A DNA stretch of 64,000 bases. Source: Mesocentrotus franciscanus (Eukaryota > Echinodermata > Echinoidea > Camarodonta > Strongylocentrotidae). The stretch lies in assembly GCA_037976565.1 (NCBI GenBank), contig CP137674.1, positions 34,757,941 through 34,821,940 of the forward strand, in the 5' to 3' direction. Each line of letters opens with the position of its first letter. Positions within the stretch are counted from its first letter, which is position 1. Below are positions 23,961 to 36,409 of the stretch, piece by piece. The notes beneath the pieces were generated by a model. The model ran no database searches and was not told the DNA's origin. It saw nothing but the letters and a program-made list of their open reading frames with translations. The position numbers and the translations under genes are program-made.

Positions 23961-26068
23961 CATCCCCTCACCCTTCCCCATAGTTGTAGTTATCTTCATT
24001 ACTTGGTATGAGATGCATGTATAACTTGTCTGTAGCCCACGGCATTCTTGGCTCCAAGACCTCTCTCTTTCTAAACTCTCCTGAGCCTCACGTTCCCTGG
24101 AAGCTGCATCAAGTTGACCCTGTTCTCATAGCCAAAATAAAATCAACTCTATTAAAAACTGTACCATGTGCTGGTCCCTGTTGTTAACAATTCATAAAGG
24201 GCCCATCACATATCACCGTTAACATTACCTGTAAAATCAGTTTGCATAGAAAGGTTATAGGATCCAATGCAATCAATGTGGAAGGCTCTTAAGCTAAAAT
24301 TGACAAGAAATATACGTGTCCAACTTCTCTTCTACATAATTTTCAGTTATAGTTATCATTATCTTATGTCTTAAAAACTTTAGTTGCTTTCTTCGCTTCT
24401 CTGCATGGTCAATCATTTGCCATGTGTGCAATTTTGCAAAAAAAAAAAGCACCAATTGACAGAAACTATTTCCGGTCTTGATCAGCTGTATGACAACCTC
24501 TTTATCGCTGGTATATATTCATGTTGCACTGGAAACAGAAATTAAATAATCTTGAAGCCTTTGGTATATCTATCCCATGATAAATTCAATGTGGTACAGG
24601 AGAATATCTAACATCAAGTTGAGAATCAATGACAGAACACGGTTTCTGCTAATGGTTTAAGCGGCTCAAGTATTTTGGCAGTGAGAACAGTCTTCTCATC
24701 TCACCCACCCTACCACTACCACCACCACTGACATCATCATCCCTTTGTCTCCATCCTCCATCTCTCATTCATTCTTCATCTCTTCCATCATCATCATCTC
24801 CGCATCCCCTCATCATCATCCTCTCTCTCGGAGTGGTCTCAGTTCTGTCACTCTTCTCTCATCCATAGATCTTTTTTTTTCTTCCAAACTACGCCAGGCA
24901 ACAACTCTTCTGAGAATAATCCATATTTTCACTTCCTCGTCGTCCCCCTTCCTTATTCTTCAACCATCTTCGAGAGAAAAGCCCCCCGTCTTACACTTCC
25001 TAATTAAGCTAATGATTTCTGGTTCCAGAGTTGGCTATTACCAAAATCCGACTGATGCAAATGAATTCCATTCTATAGTCTGGTATCTTCATGTCTATAT
25101 TTTGCCAATGATAAATGTGTTGTTTCATCTTTAGGGAGATTCATTGACAATAAGAGTCTTGTATCTCTGCTCTTTGTCTTTTAATAAACAGAGACAGAGG
25201 AGCCGCCAAGAAATGCTCCAGGATACGACAAGTGTGAAATATCAGTATTACTGTCTACGCTGGCATGTTATTAATATTGGAAATTAACGGGACATTACTT
25301 TGATTTTGTCTCCTTCTCTATGATTAAATTTCATGTGTTTATTTGAATGAATCATTAAGCATATATCACAACTGCATCTCCTAAGTACACAAAAGGAAAT
25401 GTTACAGACAGCCTCAAAAACATGACTAGCAAACTCTTCATAAGGAATTCCCAGGATCTCATATATGAGCCGAGGAATTATAGAATGTACTTGATCAGTT
25501 TGTTTAAACACGGTGTCTCCAATGTTAAACTGTTGTCTTCTCAATGCTTGTCAAAAAATTGTTATTGTTTGGAAAGGGGAAAGCTTGCAGAAATTGATTG
25601 ATATTTGAAATAAGAAAATAAACATGAATGATTGACTTTATTACATTTCACTTTTAGATCAATTCAGATTGTAATTACTTTCTTATATATCATTAATGTA
25701 CTATTGATCTTGTACCTTAGTACAACTTCTTCTTAATTATGACATCTTAAATGATTATTTTCTGCCTACTTTTTCCCTTTTGCTTTCTTTATTTTTCACT
25801 TCCTTCTCTCTTTCTCCATCTCTCTCTATAACCCATTATCTCTTTCTCTACTTCTGTGTCTGATTCTCTCTATCAATGTTTATCTAGTTCCTCTATAATT
25901 AACATCTTCTCAACCATTCTTTATACCTCTATCATTTCTATTATCTCCTTTAATCAACAAATAAGGTTTCTTTTCTCTCTAAAGTCCCTTGTCCTGGTGA
26001 CTTCTAAAATAGACTTAATACTAGCAGATTTATGAAAGCAATGGGATCATTGTCTAAATTTCAAAGTT

Positions 26069-26070
<2 letters not shown>
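23961..26070. other. No recognisable gene
   Basis: Pyrimidine- and A+T-rich sequence. The 129-codon frame at 24745-25134 is S/I/H/P-rich, has no splice support and is judged compositional. Confidence 0.5.
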
Positions 26071-26071
<1 letters not shown>

Positions 26072-26144
<73 letters not shown>

Positions 26145-26159
26145 GTCTCTCTCTCTCTC
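26072..26159. repeat. (CT)n microsatellite
   Basis: About 88 bp of CT with CCCTCCCT and CTGTCTCTGT interruptions. Confidence 0.95.
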
Positions 26160-27045
26160 ACTTTCAACCTATGCTACAACACTGCTTAATAAAGCTTCTC
26201 AGATCCCAAGGTGTTTATAGGATCAATAAGCAAGAGCATACCTTTCAGGTTTCGTCCCACCACCCACAATATAAGGCCCACATCTACTCGGATCGACGAG
26301 TCGAACTCCCACGACTTGTCAAGTTTGACGCTAGGTACACACGTAAGACTCGCAGGTAAAAAACCGTGTCCGATACTCTCTCTAATCAGGTGCATGCCAC
26401 TGTGTTTGCGTCATATGTCAACAACATAGACATTGCTACACCAATTTCAGACACTTCTTTTCCTTGGCAACAACATTGCTTTCTCTCCCGGCTCAATCTC
26501 TCTCTTCCTATACCCCTCCTTCTGTTTGTTTAATCATTATATCCTGTGTATGACCTTTCTCTGTCCTTTCTCATCTATAGAAAGAGAAGAAACCTGTTGA
26601 GCACTTGCTTGCTTGGATTCCTTCCAGTCAAAGATTTAGGGAAGAAATCAAGATCTACAAACCCCATATCATTTCCCTGATTACAGCTTGGATTTATATG
26701 AAATGATTGTGCATAGAGAACCTCACACGTTTTTGTTGCTAGTGTATTGATTTCTTCAATTTATCTTTTTTTAATAATCAAATTCACCTACAGTTTTAAG
26801 TGGATTAGAGATTTAGCAATGAGGGGTAATATAGATGAATAAAATCCCTTTTCTCTCAGGTAATATTTGACATATAAAACCTAGAATGCTGTATCAGCAT
26901 TCCATACTTCAATTAATATTTCAAGACCGCTTTTCAGTATTTATATATTATCCATTTTGGGGGTCTTAATAGGCAATTATATGAATATAATTTTCTTCAT
27001 AAATAGCTAGCTAGCTTTAATAATAATGTATATTTTATTGGAGTT
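26160..27045. other. No recognisable gene
   Basis: The part at 26240-26400 is less A+T-rich, with several CG dinucleotides and overlapping short frames on both strands, but nothing identifies it as an exon. Confidence 0.4.
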
Positions 27046-27049
27046 CTGA

Positions 27050-27660
27050 CTGTATCCTTTGGAGTCAGAAGATCATTATCTCTGTGAAAAGCAATATGAG
27101 TTCAAGGTACTATGTCCCATTTGCAGGCCAAAAAAATGAAAAGGTTAAATTCCAACGGCATTTGAAAGACAATACTAATTTAGAACTTCCCTAAAAAAGG
27201 GCTTGAAAATGTCTTTAAGTGGGAAAATAACGACTATTAGTTGTCGAATCGACTTAGGAGCTATAGAGCCAGTAAGTAATAGTCTGATTTTTCAGACCAT
27301 TGTACTGAATGGTCGTACGTTTTATGCTGCGCAAAGATTCAATCAGTTTAATTTTGGCCATTACAAGAAGTGGGTTATTGATGTAGACAAATGCTCATGT
27401 ACCCTTTACAGCTCATTTTATGTATGTTATTACCAAAGATGAAAAAGCCAGTCAGTCACTCAATAGTGTCTGACAGTGAAGTCTAGAAGTAAACGGGTTT
27501 CCTTGCATAATTTGAATATTAGGACACTGCTAACGTTTAAATTTCACAGATAGGACATACATGACATATTCATAATTCCTGCAAAGTTCTACAGAATTTG
27601 ATGTTGGCTGCAAAGGGACATAGTATCTTTAATGCCTCCTGGCTCTAAACAGATGATACA
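27050..27660. mobile_element. 611-bp dispersed element with long terminal inverted repeats
   Basis: The left terminus (CTTTGGAGTCAGAAGATCAT, then AAGGTACTATGTCCCATTTG) is mirrored at the right by the reverse complement of GTTTAGAGCCAGGAGGCATT and AAGATACTATGTCCCTTTG. The inverted repeats are about 60-80 bp with indels. A second, right-truncated copy starts at 33231. The outer terminus belongs to the GCCAGAAGGGCATTAACTC family. The interior contains a small hairpin (AGTCTG, five T, CAGACC). The 79-codon frame is not protein-like. Confidence 0.85.
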
Positions 27661-28905
27661 CTATGTTTCTGGTCATATTGCTATGGACAAAACTTGAGCA
27701 ACAGGAGTTTACAGATGATCATAAATGTCCCTTGAGACTTAAACATGCCCATCTGCAATTATTTCATATAAATCAAATTCTAACACTGTCTTTTGAAAGG
27801 ATCACAAAAGATATGTTTCATTTATACATGATCCATCTATAGAACAGCAGCAGTTATAAAATATCATAATAAAGAGAATGCTTAACATTTTACTTTCAAT
27901 ATCACCTTTATTATGCAAAAATAACTAAAATAAAGGGAAATTCAAAATAAGTCCTGGTGACATGAATTAAAAAACAATGCACAAGACAACATTATTTTTT
28001 AAGGATAGAATTCATTTATTACAAAAAATGAACATCACTTTCTAAATGATCAGTATTCTAAAAAAATCATCAACATTTTTTTTTCCAAAGTCAAATGACT
28101 GAATATTTCATAAAATCTTTGTATAGTATATATGCTTGTGTGCTATGGGGTTTACAGGTTGCAGGTGAAGAGAGTACTGGTAATCTTTTGTTATAATCAC
28201 ACTGTCTGCATGCATGGGATGGAAAGGATCTATTATTTATGATTAGAAATCACTGACAGAGTGGCACTCAATCTAATTATCAAATTGGCAATGTAAACAT
28301 AAATCTCACTCAAACCCGGTATGCTAATCCATGTTTTATAAGGAGAATGGCATGATGCACGCAATTGCAACCAAATACGATTAGCGAGGCACCTAGCTTT
28401 CATGCAATGTGCAAGAGGACAATATTACAATAGAAGTGAACATTCTCTATCATTGGCAATACAAAGGGTATTGAAATTTTAAAGAAGTTTTTGAAGAAAA
28501 AAAGTTTTGGCTGACTATTGTACACAATTTTGACCATAATGAATTATCAATTATCTTCTGCTAGATTCTTTGTATACAGTATACATAATGTCATATAGAA
28601 TATACCGTAGTTCAGTACTTTAGTTGTCCATACACTATATCACAGTCAACTCTCATGGCGCTTGGGACGACCAACCTATATGCACTATGTGTATGTACGA
28701 CAGGTGAGCTGCTCATTGGTTCGTTCGCTATCATGCAGTGCTCTTAATATGTAAGCTACTGTCTGTCTGCTATGAAAGGAAGAACTAATAAATCTCATGG
28801 TCTGTATGACATCATTGTTCATGGAAACGCTTTCCCCTCAGCTAGGATTAAACACTGCCAAACTCTCATCAGCCCAGCCGTGAGATGTGTTATCTAAACC
28901 AAACC
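27661..28905. other. No recognisable gene
   Basis: A+T-rich sequence without supported features. Confidence 0.5.
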
Positions 28906-28908
28906 ATT

Positions 28909-28947
28909 CTCTCTCTGTCTGTCTCTCTCTCTCTCTCTCTCCCTCTC
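28909..28947. repeat. (CT)n microsatellite
   Basis: CT dinucleotides with GTCTGTC interruptions. Confidence 0.9.
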
Positions 28948-28949
28948 AG

Positions 28950-29640
28950 TCTCCATCCTAAATCTTCATGTGCACATAGTCAAACAAGCGCTGCTCATTC
29001 CCATTTCTATTTGGAGGCGGAGATTGGGCCTAAGTGTACACGGGCTGGCATAAAATGTGTCAGCATGACAAACAATAGTGTTCCACAGAGGTAGCAAAGC
29101 ATACATAGACGCTGTTTAATTCAAGAAAGGTGATAAGAACGGCAAGCAACTCTGCCCGTTCCTTTGCGCACAAAAAAAAAAAGAGTCGCCGGAACACAGT
29201 CTCTTTTTCTTTTATGTGCGATGGCGAATCTGGACGTATTGACACGGTCATATCTCGGCTATATTTTAAATGTTATCACGCCGAAACAGTTGCCCTGTGT
29301 GCTCTGAATATATTGGTTTTTAATTTTCATCATTTAGCAAGGTTTGGGGCAGAGGGGATTCCTAAAGCAAAGGTCTTTTGTTACAGCACACATTGGACAG
29401 TATGGAAGGATGTGTCTAGCGAATCGCACGACACAAATGAGAAATGTCAACTAGCGATCTTTGGATGGTGGAAATCAATGTGGTTAGCTAGGAGCCGAGT
29501 GTGCCAGCCAGAGGACACTTGTTCCTTGCGTTGAATGCATTTGGCGGTGTGCCCATGTGACAACAAGCAAGCTTGACTCATAGTGGGTGAACGTCCAATC
29601 AAGACCAACCGTCTGCAGTGATGACGGAATTAGGTATTAA
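28950..29640. other. Less A+T-rich patch of unknown role
   Basis: This stretch has more CG dinucleotides and fewer homopolymers than its surroundings, with overlapping frames on both strands (134 codons plus, 63 minus). None has recognisable motifs or a coherent splice pattern. It could be regulatory DNA, an old repeat or an unrecognised exon region. Confidence 0.3.
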
Positions 29641-30377
29641 ATCTTGGGATGACTAACAGTAGTATACACACACCTTCCTTTTGTTCTTGACTTGTTGAAC
29701 TTTCCATAAGGGACTTGACAATCAGAGAAACTTCTGACTTCAGTTAATCCTTTGACTACCAACTCACTGTCTACAATGCATAGGATTTCATAAAACAGCA
29801 TATAAATTAATTACAAACCACATATCTTATTGATTATTTACAATTATCATTGCACAAATTTAAGACAACTCCATCTGTTTATTTTCTGAAGTTATATTAT
29901 ATACAGTTATATCCCCTCCCCTCCCCCCCCCAGCAAAACAAAAGGAGGGTAGAAAATTTGGTTAGGGGATATAGTCAAGAGTGTTTCAAGTATAGAATTT
30001 TTTTAGGGGGGTGGGGGCACATGTCTTGAAATGTGTAAAAATTTCAAATTTTTTTCAGTCAGGAAGGGGATATGAATCTTCAAGACTGTATGAAAGTGTA
30101 GTGTAGATCCAGGGGATAATGCCCCAGTGCCCCCTGGATCTGCAACTGACCACAAACCATGAAAATAAAGACAAACCTAGATCTCTACTTCCAAGCCGCC
30201 TCAGTGCTTGTGGTATGATACACCTCTCATCCATCCTATGTTCAACCAGCTATTAATACACCAGAGCAAGGCTTGGTATCAATCATCAAAGGAATAGTTG
30301 ATGGACGGATGCTCCAATCTCTCATGAAACTTTGATGATAATCCTCAGGTATAAACTGACACAAGCTCCTTACAATA

Positions 30378-30712
30378 GCCTGTTCACACTATAGAAAATT
30401 TATAAAAAACTTGTGTAAAGAAACGTTGGATTAAGAATCATTGAATAGTGAAAGGAACTCATCAATGTTGTATAAAGAAACATTGTATAAAGAAACTAGC
30501 TTTGAAGAAGTCAGTTGACAGCTAGGACAGCTTATCAATCATTAGTGCATGCTCACTGTAAGCTCCGCCCAGTTATACGATTTTTGTACGATACAACATA
30601 CAGTCTAGAGCAGGACCGTGATTCTTTATCAAGTTTTTGATTGAAACAGCTGGGCTAAAAAATGTGTTACGTTACACAACATTTCTTTATATGAAGTTTA
30701 GACTAGAAAAAA
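30378..30712. mobile_element. Possible degenerate inverted-repeat element
   Basis: AAACTTG, then TGTAAAGAAACGTTG near the left is matched in inverted orientation by AAACTTCATATAAAGAAATG (reverse complement of about 30675-30710). Boundaries and target duplication are unclear, and the similarity is limited to about 25 bp. Confidence 0.4.
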
Positions 30713-30974
30713 AATATATTGTATAGCTTAACAATTTTTGTACAGCCCTGTGAAGATGTTTGATAATCTGAATGTGGGGATTAGCCAAAGAACCTAATTC
30801 TTCAAGCTTGTGAAGAAAGTTGTTCTGTATTCACATACCATCGAACATTTGCATGAACAGGCACATCATTAAGTACTTATAAATCAAAACTAATAGCACA
30901 TCTTTTTATTGAACTTTATGTTGTAGATTTGAAGCACATCAGTAGCTCTTGCAGTGCAGCAGAATATATTTACA

Positions 30975-31013
30975 TAGTGTTGGCGCTTTATAAATGTATG
31001 TTATTATTATTAT
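30975..31013 (+). mobile_element. SINE 3' tail fragment
   Basis: TGGCGCTTTATAAATG followed by (TTA)n resembles the 3' ends of the SINEs at 15273-15298 and 58801-58838. Upstream body blocks are not recognisable. It abuts a fold-back element at 31014. Confidence 0.6.
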
Positions 31014-31110
31014 ACCATCTGTTGAGAGCTAGAAGGAGTTAAGAGCCAGAAGGAGTTAAGACTTATCCTTTTAATAAAGAGTTAATATCTTCTAGCTCTC
31101 ACCAGGCTAT
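31014..31110. mobile_element. 97-bp fold-back element, AGAAGG..TTAA family
   Basis: CCATCTGTTGAGAGCTAGAA on the left pairs with the reverse complement of the right arm, CCTGGTGAGAGCTAGAAG, and both arms end in TTAA-containing words (GGAGTTAAG, TATTAACTC). A second GCCAGAAGGAGTTAAG follows the left arm directly, so the left terminus is partly duplicated, as in the element at 4388-4678. Confidence 0.75.
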
Positions 31111-31387
31111 CTAGCTTAGTAGGTACTACAGCATTAAATATTCATCCCTTAATCTCAAAGTAGATGAACAAAAACATAGTATTTGTGAGAAAATAAACAC
31201 TATTTTGTACATAAGCTGCAATGCTGCAATGATGCAATGAACGACGTATTGACACACATCTGCTAAGAGTCAAATGGTCGTTAACTAAGATATTTTGTTG
31301 CATAGAATGATGCCTTTCTGGTTTCAATACTTGAAATGTCACATAGAGTGACTTGAAAAAATTGAAGTGCATGGACATAAAGAGCAA

Positions 31388-31427
31388 ACATCATGAATAT
31401 AAGACACATCATGAATATAAGACACCT
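31388..31427. repeat. 18-bp tandem duplication
   Basis: ATCATGAATATAAGACAC is present twice in direct succession, with a third partial match. Confidence 0.85.
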
Positions 31428-31429
31428 CA

Positions 31430-33230
31430 TGGTGGTTGAAGAAATGCATTAAAATATATTCCTGTAACAAACTAATCAAAGATGTAAATGGAACATTACA
31501 AGATACTAGACAAACAAAAAACAAAATAAAATGGGTGAAATGACAGACTTTATTGTAATCTGTCACTGCATAAAAGCTTTCAAAAGATTTGTATATGGGC
31601 AAGAGCTGTGAATAGATTAGCATAGACCATTATGAAATGTTATTCTGCTAATATTAAATTTGTGTCTGATATCATTATGAAAATGGGTGGTAAACAGAGG
31701 GATTATGATTGTGGGTGAAATGCTATATACCACATCATATTCACCCTGTTGCCATGGAAATGGATTCTAGAATGAAAGATAATGGACAGAATATACAGTT
31801 ATAAACTTAACTATTCATAGCCCTTTTAAATTTGATGGTTTTTGTTTTGGTGTTTATCTTAACTCAAGAATGAAAGATGGACAGGTTGAGTTAGGGCCTT
31901 TGTTGAATACTTTTAGATCTAAGCTTTAAAATGTCACATTCTCAAGAAACATAAATCAGGATAAATATATTTTCACATACTTAAATTACAAAACATGGTA
32001 AAATTAATAATTTAGTTGTTAACTGTAGATATTGATTTTAGGGAAAGATGTGTGTCACATACTATCATAGACTATTCGGTATTGAGACATTTGGTTTATA
32101 TTTCTACAGCCTACATGTTTATCTATGTAAGAAATATCTATTACACAAACAGTATCAGCAGCAAGCCTACATGGATTGATCTATGCTATTTGATGAAAAG
32201 GTAATAATGTGACAGAACTAGTTTTGCCAACACAAATACATTATGTACATTGCTATTAAAATCTTCTTTTTTTTAAAATCTACCCCATTTCCTCTTTATA
32301 AAGAATTCAGTAATAAACAAACTTGTATTATACTCTTAAAAGTTATTGTGCGTTTGTATACATCTCTGTGTAATTTTAATTTTAACCACAGGAAAAATGT
32401 GTATTGTGCTCCTATCTCTCTATTACTACTTCCAACAAAAAGATCATCTTTGAATCAATTAAGTTTTAACTAGGCAGAAAAATAAGATAAGTAGATCAGT
32501 GAAAGTCTGAGAAAAAACAAACAGAATGTTAAAGAAAGGTATTTACTTTAAAAGCATACTTTTGTAGCTCTGTTATTTCCCTTGCCGCTAGCTCTCATTT
32601 AAAAAAAATATTATGAGCTTAAATTTTTCTCCAAAGAAAATAATTTCACATACCTGTGCCCTATAATTTCACATACCTTTGCCCTATAATGGACACATAT
32701 TTTGTAGACACCCCTTTCTATGAAATAGATCAATTCTTTTATCACAGAGCAAGAAGATGGACACTTCTCAGTAGAAAACAAAGAGAACTCAACTCACAAG
32801 GGAAATCAAGGAATTGCTTGACTGTGTTTCATCGATCACAACTTTAAAACCTCATTTTTATTAAAGTTTCCCTCAAACTCAAGTTCACTGATCTGTTTCC
32901 CTAATTCTTCTGTATTTTTTTCAAACCAACTAGATGTCATATAGATTTTTTTTTCAATCCCATTTCTTTATTATTTTGAATTGCGATTACCTGATAAATT
33001 ATCCCTATTGTTCAGTTTTCCCTCAAACTACAATTTTGCAATGAATTAGATTGAAATAATATAAAATACCTAAACCTATAGCATTCCTCCAAGGCTGGGG
33101 ATAAAGCATATCAAGTATCTATTTCAAATACTTTGAGATGCTATCATGGCAGAGTTTCAGGAAATTACATCTATATATATATACATAGCTAGCAGTTATT
33201 CTGTAGACTTTACCTGTAGACATCTATCTG
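31430..33230. other. No recognisable gene
   Basis: A+T-rich sequence. Short frames lack supporting signals. Confidence 0.5.
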
Positions 33231-33625
33231 TATATCATCTGTTTGGAGCCAGAAGGGCATTAACTCATATGCATTAAAGGTACTACATCCCATTTGCAGG
33301 CCAAAGAATGAAAAAGTTAAATTCCACCTGCATTTGAGAGATAATACTGATTTAGAACTTCCCTCAAAACAAAAGGGCTTGAAGATAACGACCGTTAGTT
33401 GTCGAATCGACTTTAGGGATTGCAATCCTTTTAGTAAATAGTCTGATTTTCAGACCCTTGTACCGAATGGTGTACGTTTTGTGCTGCGCAAAGATTCAAT
33501 CAGTTTAATTTTGGCCATTACAAGAAGTGGGTTATTGATGTAAACAAATGCTCATGTACCCTTTACAGCTCATTTTATGTATGTTATTACCAAATAAAAA
33601 ATGAAGTCAGTCAGTCACTCAAAAG
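33231..33625. mobile_element. Second copy of the 27050-27660 element, right end missing
   Basis: It begins with the best-preserved family terminus in the window (TATATCATCTGTTTGGAGCC, then AGAAGGGCATTAACTCAT) and continues colinearly with 27097-27470. The left two-thirds match at roughly 80-85% with indels, but about 118 bp (33477-33594) match 27325-27442 with only two differences. The right terminal inverted repeat is absent; similarity stops near 33625. Confidence 0.88.
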
Positions 33626-33639
33626 TAACATTGGTACAT

Positions 33640-33745
33640 CATCATACCTGCCAACATTTGAAAATAAGAAATCTGTACCCTTAACAGGCGATCGCACGGC
33701 CTTACCATGGCCATGTATGCAGCGGCAGTGTGACTGGCAATATGC
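33640..33745. mobile_element. Possible DNA-transposon end fragment
   Basis: CATACCTGCCAACATTTG resembles the CAGACCTGCCAAC-type termini of many hAT elements, and a G+C-rich segment follows. No matching inverted end was found, so this is a weak call. Confidence 0.25.
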
Positions 33746-33749
33746 AGTA

Positions 33750-36368
33750 AATCTGTAAAGAAAATTTTCCTTTCTCTCCATTTTCCATCTTATGTCATTT
33801 TAATAAATGAAAGGATTCAACATGGCTATAAACATTAATTTAGCTTTTCTTCTGTGTTTTCCCCCTTCTCTATTCAAATAAAGAACCAACAGATACATAG
33901 ATTGGGAAATACCAAAAAATGAAAATACAGAAAGAAAAAAATACTATCAAAAGACAAGGAAAAAGGTAAAAGGATGATTGTAAATAGAGCAAGCTAGAAC
34001 CATGATTAAAGGATACAAAGATGATGATAAAAGAAACAACAAATAATATAGAAAGGGGATGAGACAAAGCGACATAAAATGAAAATATGAAGTTGTTATG
34101 AGCACTTAATAAGGACATAAAATGGAGGAATCACCTGCAGTTTGTAGGTCATACACTGGTTATCACAAAGGAATGAATGCCTACTTACATGATTTACCTT
34201 GCTCTTGTCCAGGGAAAATGGCCTACCAATTCATGTCAGGCATATGAATACTTAGAATATTTCCTTTAAGTTATTCATAATGCAATTTAAACATTCATGG
34301 TCCATATATTTGGCATTAAGACTTGTTGATTTAATGACTGGGGGTAGTGACTCACTAGCAGGGGTAGTAGAATGCATCATTATTCACTTGCTATGGAGTT
34401 ATCTTACATCTCAGATTATTTCTTCCACTCATCTCCGTTTCCTAACACGCCTGCATCTTTTCCCTGCCTTCTATTTGCAGAGAATTACCAGAACAGCCCT
34501 AAAATGCAAGAAATATTGATGTTACTATTTATTTTAACTGTATTCCCACAAATATTGATTTTCTGAATTTGGCATGCCTGCAAGAACTCAATACAAATAC
34601 ATTCAGTCTTTTTTGTTTTTCACAAACTGAAAATGATTTAATCACTATCCAATATTCATAGAGTGACAAGACTCTTAAAAATTTATGGGTATATCTTTAG
34701 TTTGTATTACTAACTATTATTGATGTGCAAGTTGTTTTCTATTGGTCATTTCGATGAAGGAATGGTTATTAAAAACAAAACTACTGGCTCAAATCCTAGC
34801 TTCATTCTTTCATCACATTTTAAGTATATTACTGCTATTTTGCATACAATCACATCTCCTATTGTGCTTCATATTAATCACATCATATGATTTGACTGCA
34901 GTTGAAACCAACCACTCTTTTCTACAATTAAATACATTAAGATGAGTTTCCATTAACCATTAATTCTTACATAATTGCCTTGCCTGCATGTGTTATGTCA
35001 ATTAAAACATGCATACTGTTGGTCACAAGCAAGAAAACAATATCTGCAATTTACTTAATTTCCAAACTCCTGACTTCATATACAAACAATGAGAAATAAA
35101 CGCCATGATGTATATTTCAGCTAAATTGATAAGCTACAGGATTAAAGAATATCATGTATGTAGGGTTCTTCTTATGATTACAATTAATCAAACTTAATTG
35201 TTTTAGTAAGATGAGTTCTAACAAAATGTTATATATCACAATTTTTTTTACAATTAAAGTAAAAGTTTTAGTTTATTAAAAAAAAGCTAAGTTTCAATGA
35301 TAATTGTAATCATAATGATAATAATAATAACCTTGCTTAAAGACCCAAGAAAGAAAGTAAAATTGGTCAGGAAAAAAACCCAGAGAACTACTAGCAATGC
35401 TTTGTGAATCCCAAGTGTATATGTGTGTATCATAAAGCTGTCTGGCAGACATCATAACTGTTATTACAACAATCAGAGCTGAGCTGACAGTTAGGATAGT
35501 CTGAGCCTAAACTAACAAGGTAACCAATATTGGTTATCAACTGTAAATACAGCACATTGTGTGTGCTTAGGTAGTCTTGCTTTCAAACTCTATTTTCTCA
35601 AGAGTCCACTTCTCTCTGTCATAGAAATTTTAGAAATTTGATGATATCTGATGCTGAATTGAATACTACCCAATAAGAACTGATTTTCTGAACCAAGTGA
35701 GACTATAGAAACATTGTGTGCGGTACCATGATGATGATTCAAAGACAACCATGGATGAGCTAATGACTCTTTCTTATCTAAGAATTCAGAGAAAAGACTT
35801 ATAATTTTTGTTTAAATTACTTCTCCGCGCTCTTGTTTATTATCTTTTGCATTCCCATATATTGCTTCTTTTTTTGCACTACCGGTAGACCCTATACTAC
35901 CAGCTAGGTAGGTTTTTGTCTTATAGGCTACTTCCTATCCTCATTTCCAATTATACTTAGCCCTCATTTTACAAGTAACTTCAAGAACTTTTAAATTTAA
36001 AATAACTATGTATTATTCTTATCAAAATTATTATTGCTTGTAAACAAAGCTGACAATATATAACATAAAATGTGATATATGAAAATAAACCAAACCTTGA
36101 AACCTTCAACTAAACCTAGATAATATTCTCCCTTTGTTCTTAACGGGATGTTGAAGAATATCCAAAAGAGAAAGATTGATTGATCGGCAATATAGAGGTA
36201 TTGATCTTGGAGGTTTTGAGCGAGACTATTATTTAGTCCATGTAAACAAAGCTTTAATTGCTCACCTACTGGTCAAGCTAGCATATGGTTCTACATCATA
36301 AGCAGTGACCTTAAATGAACTTTGTCATTAACCATACACACATATGATGGTCTCTGACCAAGTGCATG
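33750..36368. other. No recognisable gene
   Basis: A+T-rich sequence without a splice-supported exon or known repeat. Confidence 0.5.

Positions 36369-36408
<40 letters not shown>
36369..36408. repeat. (CT)n microsatellite
   Basis: Forty bases of CT with one TTT interruption. Confidence 0.93.
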
Positions 36409-36409
36409 G

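Noticed and set aside
17746..24024. Open frames of 2,092 and 1,941 codons
   Set aside because: They lie on a 25-bp tandem repeat that has no stop in any plus frame. The peptide is the same 25-residue cycle in every frame and no start, splice or domain signal supports translation.
24745..25134. 129-codon plus-strand frame
   Set aside because: Low-complexity S/I/H/P composition from pyrimidine-rich and CAT-rich DNA, with no splice support.
29130..29534. 134-codon plus-strand frame
   Set aside because: No recognisable motif, splice context or start context, and an overlapping frame exists on the other strand. Kept only as an unexplained less A+T-rich patch.
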